Made by a program: the position numbers and the translations under genes | NCBI GenBank assembly: GCA_018823905.1 | Contig: JAHJHL010000151.1 | Location: 1 to 42,211 of the forward strand | Source of the DNA: Alphaproteobacteria bacterium | Lineage (GTDB): Bacteria; Pseudomonadota; Alphaproteobacteria; Sphingomonadales; Sphingomonadaceae | Length of the DNA: 42,211 nt | Direction of reading: 5' to 3' | Shown here: in pieces, positions 33,488-42,199 of the stretch | How the letters are laid out: each line of letters opens with the position of its first letter | Position numbering within the stretch: position 1 is the first letter of the stretch | The notes under the pieces: model-generated | The model's input: the letters and a program-made list of their open reading frames with translations, nothing else | What the model was told of the DNA's origin: nothing | The model's database searches: none

Positions 33488-34870
33488 ATGACCCATATCT
33501 TCCATCCCACGATGCTGCGCGAATATGACATCCGCGGCGTGGTCGGCGACACGCTGTCGGACAAAGATGCCTATGCGATCGGACGCAGCTTCGCGACGCT
33601 GGTCGCGCGCGGCGGGGGCAAGCGCGTCGCGGTGGGTTTTGACGGGCGGCTGTCGTCGCCGATGCTGTGCGACGCGCTGGTTGCCGGGATCAACGCCGCG
33701 GGTATCGACGCCTTGAACGTCGGGTTGGGCCCGACGCCGATGCTCTATTATGCGGCCTCAACCGAGGATGTGGACGGCGGCATTCAGATAACCGGCAGCC
33801 ACAATCCCCCCGACTATAATGGCTTCAAATTTGTGATGCAGGGGCGGCCTTTTTATGGCGCCGACATTCAGCGGATCGGCGAAATGGCCGCCGCGGGGGA
33901 TTGGGAAACTGGCGAAGGTGCCACGCAGAGCATCGATATCATCGATGCCTATGTCGACCGGCTGGTCGAGGGTTTTGCCGGGGGCGCCTATCGGGTCGGC
34001 TGGGACGCGGGCAATGGTGCGGCGGGGACCGTGATCGAAAAATTGACCGCGAAGTTGCCGGGCGAGCATCATTTGCTGTTCACCGACATCGACGGTCATT
34101 TCCCGAACCACCATCCTGATCCCACCGAAGAGAAGAATCTGGCGGATCTGCGCCAGCTCGTCGCCGAGAAGCGCCTCGATTTCGGCGTCGCTTTCGACGG
34201 AGATGGTGACAGGATCGGCGCGATCGACGGCGAGGGCCGGGTGGTCTGGGGCGATCAGCTTTTGCAAATCTATGCCGCGGCGCTGCTGCAGGACATGCCC
34301 GGCGCAACGATCATCGCCGATGTGAAGGCGAGTCAGGCGCTGTTCGACCGCGTTTCCGAACTCGGTGGCACCCCGCTGATGTGGAAAACCGGCCACAGCC
34401 TGATCAAGGCCAAGATGAAGGAGGTCGGCAGCCCGCTCGCGGGCGAGATGAGCGGTCATGTGTTTTTTGCCGACCGCTACTATGGCTATGACGATGCGCC
34501 CTATGCCGCGGTGCGGCTGATCGAAGCGGCGACGAAGCTGGGGCAGAGCGTCACCGAATTACGCGGCGCGATGGCGCCGATGGTCAACACGCCCGAGCTG
34601 CGTTTCCAGGTCGACGAGGTGCGCAAATTCGCCATCGTGGACGAAGTTCTGGCGCGGCTGACCGCGTCAGGGGCCGAGGTCGATCGCACCGATGGCGCGC
34701 GCGTGCTGACCGACGACGGCTGGTGGCTGCTCCGCGCATCGAACACGCAGGATGTGCTGGTGGCGCGCGCCGAGGCGAACGACGACGCAGCATTGGCGCG
34801 GTTGCTCGCTGCGATCGACGAACAGCTCGCCCTGTCGGGGATCGCGCGCGGGCCGCAGGCGGGGCATTAA
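33488..34870 (+). CDS. pgmG: Phosphomannomutase/phosphoglucomutase
   Basis: A 460-residue alpha-D-phosphohexomutase, normal length. The active-site phosphoserine is Ser104 in [13 protein letters not shown], the metal loop DGDGDRIG begins near residue 237, the sugar-binding loop is GEMSGHVFF, and the phosphate-binding RASNTQ is near the C-terminus. It interconverts hexose 1- and 6-phosphates, feeding GDP-mannose and UDP-glucose for surface polysaccharides. The symbol follows the sphingomonad enzyme; manB/algC are equivalent names. It follows mipZ closely and may be co-transcribed. Confidence 0.92.
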   Translation: MTHIFHPTMLREYDIRGVVGDTLSDKDAYAIGRSFATLVARGGGKRVAVGFDGRLSSPMLCDALVAGINAAGIDALNVGLGPTPMLYYAASTEDVDGGIQITGSHNPPDYNGFKFVMQGRPFYGADIQRIGEMAAAGDWETGEGATQSIDIIDAYVDRLVEGFAGGAYRVGWDAGNGAAGTVIEKLTAKLPGEHHLLFTDIDGHFPNHHPDPTEEKNLADLRQLVAEKRLDFGVAFDGDGDRIGAIDGEGRVVWGDQLLQIYAAALLQDMPGATIIADVKASQALFDRVSELGGTPLMWKTGHSLIKAKMKEVGSPLAGEMSGHVFFADRYYGYDDAPYAAVRLIEAATKLGQSVTELRGAMAPMVNTPELRFQVDEVRKFAIVDEVLARLTASGAEVDRTDGARVLTDDGWWLLRASNTQDVLVARAEANDDAALARLLAAIDEQLALSGIARGPQAGH

Positions 34871-34968
34871 ATCGCGCTTTGCGCCACCCTGCAAAAATCT
34901 TGCCAGATTGACCTTGGCGGCGCTCCTCGGGTAACGCCCGTGCATATGTCCTCAGGAAGCGATCCAGC

Positions 34969-35787
34969 ATGACCCACGACGAAGCGACCCCGGCCACGCT
35001 GATCGCCGACGCCGATCATGGCGTCGCCGAGCATAAGGCGCACGCGCGCGACGACGCGGCGGCGGGCAACGGCCTCGCGGTCATTTCGATCGCGAAAAGC
35101 TATGACAAGCGCACCGTGCTGTCCGACGTGTCGCTGTCGGTCGGCAAGGGTGAAGTCGTCGGCCTGCTCGGCCCGAACGGCGCGGGCAAGACGACCTGTT
35201 TCTATTCGATCATGGGGCTGGTGAAGCCCGACGCCGGGCGCATCATGCTCGACGGCGCCGACATCACCGCGCTGCCGATGTACCGCCGTGCGATCCTCGG
35301 CCTTGGCTATCTGCCGCAGGAAACCTCGATCTTTCGCGGCATGACGGTGGCGCAGAATATCAGCGCGGTGCTCGAACTCGCCGAGCCCGACAAGGTGTCG
35401 CGCGAACGGCGGCTCGAGGAATTGCTCGACGAATTCGGCCTCACCCGACTGCGCGATTCGGCAGCGATGGCGCTGTCGGGCGGCGAACGGCGCCGCGCCG
35501 AAATCGCCCGCGCGCTCGCCGCCAACCCGTCGATCATGCTGCTCGACGAGCCTTTTGCCGGGATCGATCCCTTGTCGATCAGCGATATTCGCGACCTTGT
35601 CGCCGATCTGAAGACGCGCGGCATCGGGGTGCTGATTACCGACCACAATGTCCGCGAGACGCTCGATCTCGTTGATCGAGCGTGCATCATCTATGACGGC
35701 AAGGTGCTGCTCGCGGGTTCGCCCGAAGAGCTGGTCGCCGACCCCGAAGTGCGGCGGCTGTATCTGGGCGAGGGTTTCTCGCTGTGA
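34969..35787 (+). CDS. lptB: LPS export ABC transporter ATP-binding protein
   Basis: LptB, 272 residues, the cytoplasmic ATPase of the LptB2FG transporter that extracts lipopolysaccharide from the inner membrane. Walker A GPNGAGKTT, the Q-loop LPQETSIFRGMTV, the signature LSGGERRRAEIARAL, Walker B IMLLDEPFAGIDP and the switch His in ITDHNVRETL are all intact. The first ~35 residues are a lineage-specific, Asp/Ala/His-rich extension. AGGAAG is nine bases ahead of the ATG. lptC and lptA, usually upstream, are not here. Confidence 0.95.
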   Translation: MTHDEATPATLIADADHGVAEHKAHARDDAAAGNGLAVISIAKSYDKRTVLSDVSLSVGKGEVVGLLGPNGAGKTTCFYSIMGLVKPDAGRIMLDGADITALPMYRRAILGLGYLPQETSIFRGMTVAQNISAVLELAEPDKVSRERRLEELLDEFGLTRLRDSAAMALSGGERRRAEIARALAANPSIMLLDEPFAGIDPLSISDIRDLVADLKTRGIGVLITDHNVRETLDLVDRACIIYDGKVLLAGSPEELVADPEVRRLYLGEGFSL

Positions 35788-35818
35788 TTTTTGCGGATCG
35801 CCGCCAGAAAAATTTCCG

Positions 35819-35902
35819 TGTGTCCCCGCGAAGGCGGGGACCCATCTCCGGTGGGTTCGAAATGGCATCGACCGGCGATGGGCTCCCGCCTTCGCGGGAG
35901 CA
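35819..35902. repeat. Dispersed palindromic repeat (family D) of two facing hairpins
   Basis: Two perfect 8-bp stems: GTCCCCGC-GAAG-GCGGGGAC (35822-35841) and GCTCCCGC-CTTC-GCGGGAGC (35882-35901). Their flanks also match (CCCATCTCCGG against CCGGCGATGGG), giving a larger inverted repeat. It fills most of the 139-base lptB-rpoN gap and could reduce read-through into rpoN. Confidence 0.75.
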
Positions 35903-35926
35903 CGGCGGGGAATAATTTAGCCCGCC

Positions 35927-37396
35927 ATGGCGTTGGGTCCGCGCCTCGATCTCCGCCAGTCGCAATCGCTGGTGATGACGCCGCAGCTGCAGCAAGCGAT
36001 CAAGCTGCTGGCGCTGTCGAACCTCGAACTCGAAGCCTATCTCGCCGAGGCGCTGGAGGGTAATCCGTTGCTCGATGCGACGTCCGGCGATAGCGATGGC
36101 AGTGCGGGCGATGCGAATGACAGCCTTGGCGACGACGCACCGGTGACTGAGGCGGCATCGCTCGACGCCGACCATGCCCTGTCGTCGGATAGTGTCACCA
36201 CCAACGATCTCGACGTCGATATGACCGCCGACAGCTTTCATCACGACAGCGCGAGTGACAATGTCGGCCTGTCGGGTAGCGACAGCGAGGGCATCGATTT
36301 CGACAGCTTCGCGGGCGAGGACGAAACGCTGCACGGCCATCTGCTCGCGCAGGTCGGCGAGCGGTTCAGCGGGCTGGAGGCGATGATCGCCGAGCAGCTG
36401 GTCGCGCTGATCGACGAGACCGGCTATCTGCGCGCCGACCTGGCCGAGGTCGCGCAGCGGCTCGGGGTGCCGCTCGCGCTGGTCGAGAGCGTCCTTGCGG
36501 GGGTGCAATGTTTCGACCCCTCAGGGGTCGGCGGGCGCGATCTGGCCGAATGTATCGCGATCCAGGCGCGCGAGGCGGATCGGTACGACCCGGCGATGGC
36601 GTGTATGATCGCGCATCTCGAGCTGGTCGCCAAAGGCGCCTTTCCGCAATTGAAGCGCATCTGCGGCGTCGATGACGAAGATCTCGCCGACATGATTCGC
36701 GAATTGCGGGGTTATGATCCCAAACCGGGGCTGAAATTCGGCGGTGATAGGGCGCAGGCGGTCGTCCCCGACCTGTTCATTCGCCAGACCGCGAAAGGCT
36801 GGGCGGTCGAGATCAACAGCGGCACCTTGCCGCGGCTGCTCGTCAACCGGCGTTATTATACCGAACTGGCGACGGGCGCGGCGGCAAAGAGCAAGGCGTG
36901 GTTGTCCGAGCAGCTGGCGAGCGCCAACTGGCTGGTGCGCGCGCTCGACCAGCGCCAGCGCACGATCGTCAAGGTCGCGAGCGCGATCGTCAAGCAGCAG
37001 GAGGGCTTTTTCCTGCACGGCGTCGCGCATATGCGCCCGCTGACCTTGCGCCAGGTCGCCGAGGAAATCGGCATGCACGAATCGACCGTCAGCCGCGTCA
37101 CCAGCAACAAATATCTCAGCTGCCCGCGCGGGCTGTTCGAGCTCAAATATTTCTTCTCGAGCGGCATTTCGGCGACCGAGGGCGACGGCGCGGTGTCGTC
37201 CGAATCGATCAAGAGCCGGATCAAGGCGATGATCGAGGCCGAGGATGCCAAGGCGATCCTGTCCGACGAGACGATCGCGCAGAAGCTGTCGGCCGAGGGC
37301 CACGACATCGCGCGGCGCACCGTGGTGAAGTATCGCGAGGCGATGGGGTTTGGGTCGTCGGTGCAAAGACGGCGGCAGAAAGCGCTGGCGGGATAG
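35927..37396 (+). CDS. rpoN: RNA polymerase sigma-54 factor
   Basis: RpoN, 489 residues. Region I (LDLRQSQSLVMTPQLQQAIKLL, about residues 7-28) contacts activators. Region II (about 60-135) is the acidic low-complexity stretch. Region III holds the core-binding part, a helix-turn-helix (LRQVAEEIGMHESTVSRVTSNKY) and, near residues 462-471, the RpoN box ARRTVVKYRE (usual form ARRTVAKYRE). It directs transcription from -24/-12 promoters with AAA+ activators. The usual downstream hpf and ptsN genes are missing; rpmJ follows instead. Confidence 0.95.
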   Translation: MALGPRLDLRQSQSLVMTPQLQQAIKLLALSNLELEAYLAEALEGNPLLDATSGDSDGSAGDANDSLGDDAPVTEAASLDADHALSSDSVTTNDLDVDMTADSFHHDSASDNVGLSGSDSEGIDFDSFAGEDETLHGHLLAQVGERFSGLEAMIAEQLVALIDETGYLRADLAEVAQRLGVPLALVESVLAGVQCFDPSGVGGRDLAECIAIQAREADRYDPAMACMIAHLELVAKGAFPQLKRICGVDDEDLADMIRELRGYDPKPGLKFGGDRAQAVVPDLFIRQTAKGWAVEINSGTLPRLLVNRRYYTELATGAAAKSKAWLSEQLASANWLVRALDQRQRTIVKVASAIVKQQEGFFLHGVAHMRPLTLRQVAEEIGMHESTVSRVTSNKYLSCPRGLFELKYFFSSGISATEGDGAVSSESIKSRIKAMIEAEDAKAILSDETIAQKLSAEGHDIARRTVVKYREAMGFGSSVQRRRQKALAG

Positions 37397-37402
37397 AATT
37401 TG

Positions 37403-37568
37403 ATTCGCGCAGAGGCGCAGAGATCGCAGAGAATTTTGGTTCACGCGGAGCCGCGGAGCCGCGGAGGAAGAAGGAGATTGGCGGCTTTGCCGCCCTTTTC
37501 TCTCTCTGCGGCCTCTGCGCTCTCTGCGCGAATATCCTCTTCTCCGCGCCTCCGCGTCTCCGCGTGAA
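37403..37568. repeat. Interleaved inverted repeats (family E) after rpoN
   Basis: Two pairs of complementary arms alternate. Arm 1 (37403-37432, ATTCGCGCAGAGGCGCAGAG start) matches arm 1' (37503-37533, ending CTCTGCGCGAAT). Arm 2 (37440-37468, TTCACGCGGAGCCGCGGAGC start) matches arm 2' (37541-37568, ending TCTCCGCGTGAA). The order is 1-2-1'-2', so the pairings cannot nest and would form a pseudoknot or alternative folds. Short open frames across it look like genes but are repeat-derived. Confidence 0.7.
37480..37500 (+). terminator. Probable rpoN terminator inside repeat E
   Basis: GGCGGC and GCCGCC (37480-37485 and 37489-37494) form a six-base perfect stem with loop TTT, followed by CTTTTCTCTCTC. 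It lies 84 bases after the rpoN stop. The tail is pyrimidine-rich rather than a pure T-run, so efficiency is uncertain. Confidence 0.45.
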
Positions 37569-37599
37569 CTTTTTGAGCCGTTAGCACTCCATGCGACAG

Positions 37600-37627
37600 T
37601 TGACTTTTTGCCCGCATCCCCATAGTT
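37600..37627 (+). promoter_or_regulatory. Candidate rpmJ promoter
   Basis: TTGACT (37600-37605) and CATAGT/ATAGTT (37621-37627) with a 15-16 base spacer resemble a sigma70 promoter 44 bases ahead of rpmJ. The spacing is slightly short. It would give rpmJ its own start, consistent with the repeat and terminator between it and rpoN. Confidence 0.4.
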
Positions 37628-37670
37628 GCGCCGCTTCGCGTCAACACGCCAAGATTTACGGACAGAGATC

Positions 37671-37796
37671 ATGAAGATTCGCAACAGCCTGAAGTCGCTG
37701 AAGGACCGCCACCGCGATAACCGCGTTATCCGCCGTCGTGGCCGCACCTATGTGATCAACAAGACCAACCGCCGCTTCAAGGCGCGCCAGGGCTGA
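37671..37796 (+). CDS. rpmJ: 50S ribosomal protein L36 (zinc-free form)
   Basis: A 41-residue protein: [19 protein letters not shown] then [21 protein letters not shown]. This is L36 of the zinc-independent type: it has no Cys or ribbon ligands, unlike the C+ form. It starts with ATG and stops at 37794-37796. In E. coli L36 follows secY; here it stands alone between rpoN and a HAD gene, as in many alphaproteobacteria. AGAG lies ahead of the start. A GC hairpin and TTT/CTTTT stretch just after the stop may end the transcript. Confidence 0.95.
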   Translation: MKIRNSLKSLKDRHRDNRVIRRRGRTYVINKTNRRFKARQG

Positions 37797-37893
37797 TGCC
37801 CCGGCGCGGGGTGTTTTCGCCCCGTTTGCTTTTGCTGAACAGCGTGACGCCGTCGGATGCTTCCGGCGGCGCTTTCGCGTGTCTGGAGCTTCT

Positions 37894-38505
37894 ATGATTC
37901 GGCAAAGCGTGATCTTCGACGTCGGTCGCGTCCTGTTTGACTGGGACCTGCGCCACCTGTTCGCCAAGCTGATCGTCGACCAGGACGAGCTCGAATGGTT
38001 CGTGACCAACGTCGTCACGCCCGAATGGCATTTCCAGCACGACGCTGGACGCCCGCTCGCCGCAATGCTGCCCGAGCTCAAAGCCGACTTTCCCGGTCAT
38101 GCGGCGCTGATCGACGCCTACGCGGCGCGCTTCAACGAAACGATCCCGGCGCCGATGCCCGGCAGTCTCGAACTGGTCGAGCGGCTCGATGCCGCGGGGG
38201 TGCCTTTGTTCGCGATCACCAATTTCGGCCATGAATTTTGGGAAGGCTTCCGCCCGACCCAGCCGATCTTCGACCGCTTTCAGGGTATCATCGTGTCAGG
38301 GACCGAAAAGCTGATGAAGCCCGATCCCGCGATCTACTGTCTCGCGATCGAGCGATTCGGCATCGACCCCGCGGGCGCGCTGTTCATCGACGATGTCGCG
38401 GCGAATATCGCGGGCGCCGAATCGGTGGGCATCGCCGGCCATCTGTTCGGCGGCGCGGCGATGCTCGAAGATGATCTGATTGCGCGCGGCTATTTGCCGG
38501 GCTGA
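37894..38505 (+). CDS. HAD family phosphatase (HAD-IA type)
   Basis: A 203-residue haloacid-dehalogenase-like hydrolase from MIRQSVIFDVGRVLFDWD; GGAG is six bases ahead of the ATG. Motif I is FDVGRVLFD (Gly where many HADs have the second Asp, as in the YihX type), motif II AITNFGHEFW, motif III KLMKPDPAIY, motif IV LFIDDVAANI. A small helical cap sits between. Substrate unknown, perhaps a sugar phosphate. Its end overlaps the end of the beta-lactamase-like gene on the other strand by 16 bases. Confidence 0.88.
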   Translation: MIRQSVIFDVGRVLFDWDLRHLFAKLIVDQDELEWFVTNVVTPEWHFQHDAGRPLAAMLPELKADFPGHAALIDAYAARFNETIPAPMPGSLELVERLDAAGVPLFAITNFGHEFWEGFRPTQPIFDRFQGIIVSGTEKLMKPDPAIYCLAIERFGIDPAGALFIDDVAANIAGAESVGIAGHLFGGAAMLEDDLIARGYLPG

Positions 38506-39929
38506 TCGAAGCGCAGCACAAGTCGGCGTCCGGTCGCAATCTCGGCGGAAAAACTGCCGTCGGCCTGCGCGCGCAGGTCGGCGATACCGAACGGATTGAC
38601 GAGTCCCGCGCGGGCGAAGCCGCCTTTGGGGTCGAGCCCGATCAGCATCAGAGGCGCGTCGTTCCGCTGCATCGCGGTACCGAAATAGCCGCGCATTGCC
38701 GGATGCTGTTCGGCGGTGCCGACGCACAGTCCCCGGTCGATCCGAAATCGGACGGTGCCTTCGACCGCGGCGTCACCGAACATGCCGCTGTAGCGCTGCG
38801 TGTCGATCGGGCAGGTAGCGCCAGTCAGCCCTGCCGGGGCTGGCCGGAACGGCGCCGCGATCATCTGTGCCGTCGGTTCCATCCGCGACACCCATGAGGC
38901 ATTTGCCAGCACGCTGACCGCGGTGCGTTCGGCGCGCCACAGCCCGACGGTGCTGCGCGCGCCGATGGCGCTGCCATTATGATGGACAAAGGGCGCGCCA
39001 TCGGGGTCGCGGCTGATCCGCCAGCCAAAGCCGACGTCATAATCGGGCTCACCCGCAGGTCGCCCGTTGGCGAGTCGCACCGGCACCAACATGGCATCGA
39101 AGGTCGCGGGGCGGACGATTTTTGCATCGATCATCTGGCCGCCAAAGGTCGCCACCGCGCCCGCCGTCCCGCTCAGCCCGCCGCCGCCCCAGGTATAGCT
39201 GAAGTCATGCCGCGGCATTTCGACGATGCGCCCGGCTTCGAACCCATAGGCGCGCGACGCATTGGTATCGCCGCTGTGCGTTGCGTCGGCGCGGACCGCG
39301 AGGCCGGGGACCAGCTGCCGCGTCACATAGTCGGGGAAGGGTTGACCCGCGTGCTCCTCCACCAAGGTGCCCAGCAGCGTGTAGCCCCATGACGAATAGC
39401 TGTAGGCGGTGCCGGGCGGGCTGAGCAGGTCGCGATTGGCGAAGATCGCGACCGCCTCGCGCCCGGTGCGATAATGCACGGCCCCGCGATCTGTATCGAC
39501 ATCCTGGTAATGCGGCAGCCCCGATACATGCGCGGCGAGCTGGCGCGGGGTGATCGCGGGCCAGCGGGCACCGAGCCATGGCAGTTGCGCTTGCACCGGA
39601 GCGTCAAGGTCGAGCGTGCCCTCTTCGGCGAGTTTTGCGGCGGCGGTGACGGTAAATAGCTTGGATACGCTGGCAAGGCGGAACAGCGTGTCGCGCGTCA
39701 CCGGAGCGCCGCCTTTGATGTCGCGCAGGCCGCTTGAGCCCTCCCACAAGATCTCGCCGTCCTGCCACACTGCGGCGCCCATGCCCGGCACGCCGTTGGT
39801 TTCGCGCAGCGTGTCGAGCAGGCGTTGGGAAATCGTCGCCGGATCGGCAACCGATTCGGCCCCGGCGGGCGCAGCGCTCGCGAGGAGTGCGCACGCGCCA
39901 ACCAGCTGCACCGTCAATCTTATGGTCAT
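38490..39929 (-). CDS. Exported serine hydrolase (beta-lactamase class C-like)
   Basis: A 479-residue protein; AGGGTTTG directly precedes the chosen ATG. The first ~24 residues are a Sec signal (MTIRLTVQLVGACALLASAA, then PAGA). The serine beta-lactamase fold follows: catalytic Ser87 and Lys90 in ASVSKLF, the tyrosine motif YSYSSWGY (Ser where class C enzymes have Asn), and HHNGSAIG as the KTG-like motif. Such proteins are often esterases or D-aminopeptidases rather than antibiotic-degrading enzymes. The extra C-terminal ~90 residues may be a lipocalin-like domain. Probably periplasmic. Confidence 0.88.
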   Translation of the reverse strand: MTIRLTVQLVGACALLASAAPAGAESVADPATISQRLLDTLRETNGVPGMGAAVWQDGEILWEGSSGLRDIKGGAPVTRDTLFRLASVSKLFTVTAAAKLAEEGTLDLDAPVQAQLPWLGARWPAITPRQLAAHVSGLPHYQDVDTDRGAVHYRTGREAVAIFANRDLLSPPGTAYSYSSWGYTLLGTLVEEHAGQPFPDYVTRQLVPGLAVRADATHSGDTNASRAYGFEAGRIVEMPRHDFSYTWGGGGLSGTAGAVATFGGQMIDAKIVRPATFDAMLVPVRLANGRPAGEPDYDVGFGWRISRDPDGAPFVHHNGSAIGARSTVGLWRAERTAVSVLANASWVSRMEPTAQMIAAPFRPAPAGLTGATCPIDTQRYSGMFGDAAVEGTVRFRIDRGLCVGTAEQHPAMRGYFGTAMQRNDAPLMLIGLDPKGGFARAGLVNPFGIADLRAQADGSFSAEIATGRRLVLRFDQPGK

Positions 39930-39981
39930 CAAACCCTCCCCCTTTGTGGTCGGGAGGGGATGATCGCCAATTGTCGCGTCC

Positions 39982-40037
39982 ATGTACCGAAATGTCGCGC
40001 GCCTGTCGCATCCGGCGCGCTATCGGTACCGGTACAT
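39982..40037. repeat. Nested palindrome downstream of the oligopeptidase gene
   Basis: Outer arms ATGTACCG (39982-39989) and CGGTACAT (40030-40037) enclose inner arms GCGCGCC (39997-40003) and GGCGCGC (40014-40020). The outer right arm reaches the oligopeptidase stop codon. It lies between two codirectional minus-strand genes, so it could be a weak terminator or an operator for the hydrolase gene. No T-run. Confidence 0.45.
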
Positions 40038-42199
40038 TATTTCTCGACGCCGAGCTGCGTCAGCACGAAGGCAAATTCCTCGGCATCTTCGCGCAGCGCC
40101 CCCCAGCGGCCCGATTTGCCCGCATGGCCTGCGCCCATGTTGGTGCGCAGCAGCAGCGTCGCGTCGTTGGTGCGTGTCGCGCGGAGCTTGGCGACCCATT
40201 TGGCGGGCTCCCAATAGGTCACGCGCGGGTCGTTGAGCCCCGCCGACACCAGCATTGGCGGATAGGCTTTGGCGGTCACATTGTCATAGGGGCTATAGCT
40301 CAACATAAAGTCGAACGCCGCCTTGTCGGTGATCGGATTGCCCCATTCGGGCCATTCGCCGGGGGTCAGCGGCAGCGTTTCGTCGACCATCGTGTTGATC
40401 ACATCGACAAAGGGGACGCCCGCGAGCACCGCGCCCCACAATTCGGGCGCTTCGTTATAGACGACGCCCATCACCTGTCCGCCGGCCGAGCGGCCCTCGA
40501 TCGAAATTTTGCCCGCGCTGGTGTATTTGGCGGCGATCAAGCCTTTGGCGACGTCGATAAAATCGTTGAAGGTGTTCTTGCGCGCGGTGGTCTTGCCCGC
40601 GAGATACCAGGCGCGGCCCAGATCGTCGCCGCCGCGGACATGCGCGATGGCATAGATCATGCCGCGGTCGACAAGGCTGAGCCGCGTCGTCGAGAAGCCC
40701 GGCGGGACGCGGTAGCCATAGCTGCCATAGACATAGAGGTGCATCGGCGCACTGCCGTCGCGCGGGGTGCCTTTCTTGTACACCAGCGATACCGGCACCG
40801 GGGTGCCGTCGCGTGCAGGCATGTTCACCAATTCGGTTACATATTCATCATGATTATAACCGGAAGGAATCTCCTGCACCTTCAGCGTTTCAAGCTCTTT
40901 GCTGGCGACATCGAAATCAAACACCGTGTCGGGGGTGACCATCGATTCATAGTCGAGCCGCAGCTTGTCCTGATGATATTCGGGATTGTCGCCGAGCCCC
41001 GCGACGTAGGTCGTCTCGGGGAAGTTGATCCGGCCGGGGGTCAGCGGCGCGTCATATTGGCGGATATCGACCTGATCGACGCCCTTTTCGCGCGCTTCGA
41101 GGACGAAATAGTCGCGGAAGATCGCGAGCCCGGTGATGTAGTTTTCATCCGAACCCGGGATCAGCGTTGTCCATTCGCCCGGCTCGGCGAGGCTCGCGGT
41201 GGCGACGCGGAAGTTGGCGTGTTCGTCGTTGGTGTAGATGTAGAGCGTCCCCTCGCGCTCATCTACGCTATACTCGCGGCCCTTCTGCCGTGCTGAGACA
41301 AGCAAAGGCTTGGCTTCGGGATTGTCGGCGGGGAGGAGATAGACCTCGCTCGTCTCGTTATCGCCGGTTGCAATGACGATATAATTGTCCGCCGCGGTCT
41401 TGCCGATGCCGACGCCGAAACCGATGTCGGCCTCCTTATAAAGCAATTTGTCTTCGCTCAGCGGGGTGCCGAGCTTGTGCAGCCGGACATTGTCGGTGCG
41501 CCAGTTTTCGTTGGCGAGGCCATAGAGCAAGGCGTCGCTGTTCGCGGTCCACACCAGCGACGACAGGGTGCCGGGGATGACGTCGGGCAGCGCCTTGCCG
41601 GTGGTCAGGTCGGTAAAGCGCACCTCGAAGCGTTCGGAGCCATTGTCGTCGACCGCATAGGCCATCAGCTTGCCGTTGGGGCTGATCGCGACGTCTGACA
41701 GGCGGAAATATTCCTTGTCCTTCGCCATCGCGACTTCGTCGAGGATCAGGACCGCATCACCGCCCGCGACGGGTTTGCGATACCATTTCTTGTACTCGGC
41801 GCCTTCTTCATATTCGACCCAGTAGATCCAGTCGCCGTCCTTTTGCGGCACGCTCGAATCGGCCTCCTTGATCCGGCCCTTCATCTCCTGGAACAGCGTT
41901 TCGACGAGTGCCGCATGCGGTTTCATCGCCGCATCGAAATAGGCGTTTTCGGCCTTCACATAGTCGAGGACATCCTTGTCATCGATCACCGGATAGCTCT
42001 CGTCCTTCAGCCAGTGATAGGGATCGGAGAGTTTTTTGCCGTGCAGCACCGTCTCATGCGGGCGCTTTTCGGCGACCGGGGCGGCGGGCAGGGCAGGGGT
42101 CGGGTTGGTCAATGCGGGGTCTTTCTGTTGAGCAAGCAGGGGCGATGATGCGACAAGCGGGGTGGCAATTGTCGCCAGAAACATCCAAATAGCGCGCAT
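40037..42199 (-). CDS. Exported S9 family peptidase (oligopeptidase B type)
   Basis: A 720-residue prolyl-oligopeptidase-family enzyme with an N-terminal signal (MRAIWMFLATIATPLVASSP), so it is probably periplasmic, unlike the cytosolic E. coli PtrB. The propeller occupies about residues 50-440 and the alpha/beta-hydrolase domain the rest. The catalytic triad is visible: Ser571 in GRSAGG, Asp in LNDPRV, His in GAGHAGKSG. The HVRGGDDLGRAWY and YGSYGYRVPPGF segments are family marks. Substrate preference, probably basic residues, is inferred from the family. The start is 12 bases from the window edge, so its promoter is not visible. Confidence 0.93.
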   Translation of the reverse strand: MRAIWMFLATIATPLVASSPLLAQQKDPALTNPTPALPAAPVAEKRPHETVLHGKKLSDPYHWLKDESYPVIDDKDVLDYVKAENAYFDAAMKPHAALVETLFQEMKGRIKEADSSVPQKDGDWIYWVEYEEGAEYKKWYRKPVAGGDAVLILDEVAMAKDKEYFRLSDVAISPNGKLMAYAVDDNGSERFEVRFTDLTTGKALPDVIPGTLSSLVWTANSDALLYGLANENWRTDNVRLHKLGTPLSEDKLLYKEADIGFGVGIGKTAADNYIVIATGDNETSEVYLLPADNPEAKPLLVSARQKGREYSVDEREGTLYIYTNDEHANFRVATASLAEPGEWTTLIPGSDENYITGLAIFRDYFVLEAREKGVDQVDIRQYDAPLTPGRINFPETTYVAGLGDNPEYHQDKLRLDYESMVTPDTVFDFDVASKELETLKVQEIPSGYNHDEYVTELVNMPARDGTPVPVSLVYKKGTPRDGSAPMHLYVYGSYGYRVPPGFSTTRLSLVDRGMIYAIAHVRGGDDLGRAWYLAGKTTARKNTFNDFIDVAKGLIAAKYTSAGKISIEGRSAGGQVMGVVYNEAPELWGAVLAGVPFVDVINTMVDETLPLTPGEWPEWGNPITDKAAFDFMLSYSPYDNVTAKAYPPMLVSAGLNDPRVTYWEPAKWVAKLRATRTNDATLLLRTNMGAGHAGKSGRWGALREDAEEFAFVLTQLGVEK

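Noticed and set aside
37396-37584. Open frame reading through the repeat after rpoN
   Set aside because: It encodes Cys/Ala/Arg low-complexity sequence made entirely by the inverted repeats; this is a common false gene in genomes with this repeat.
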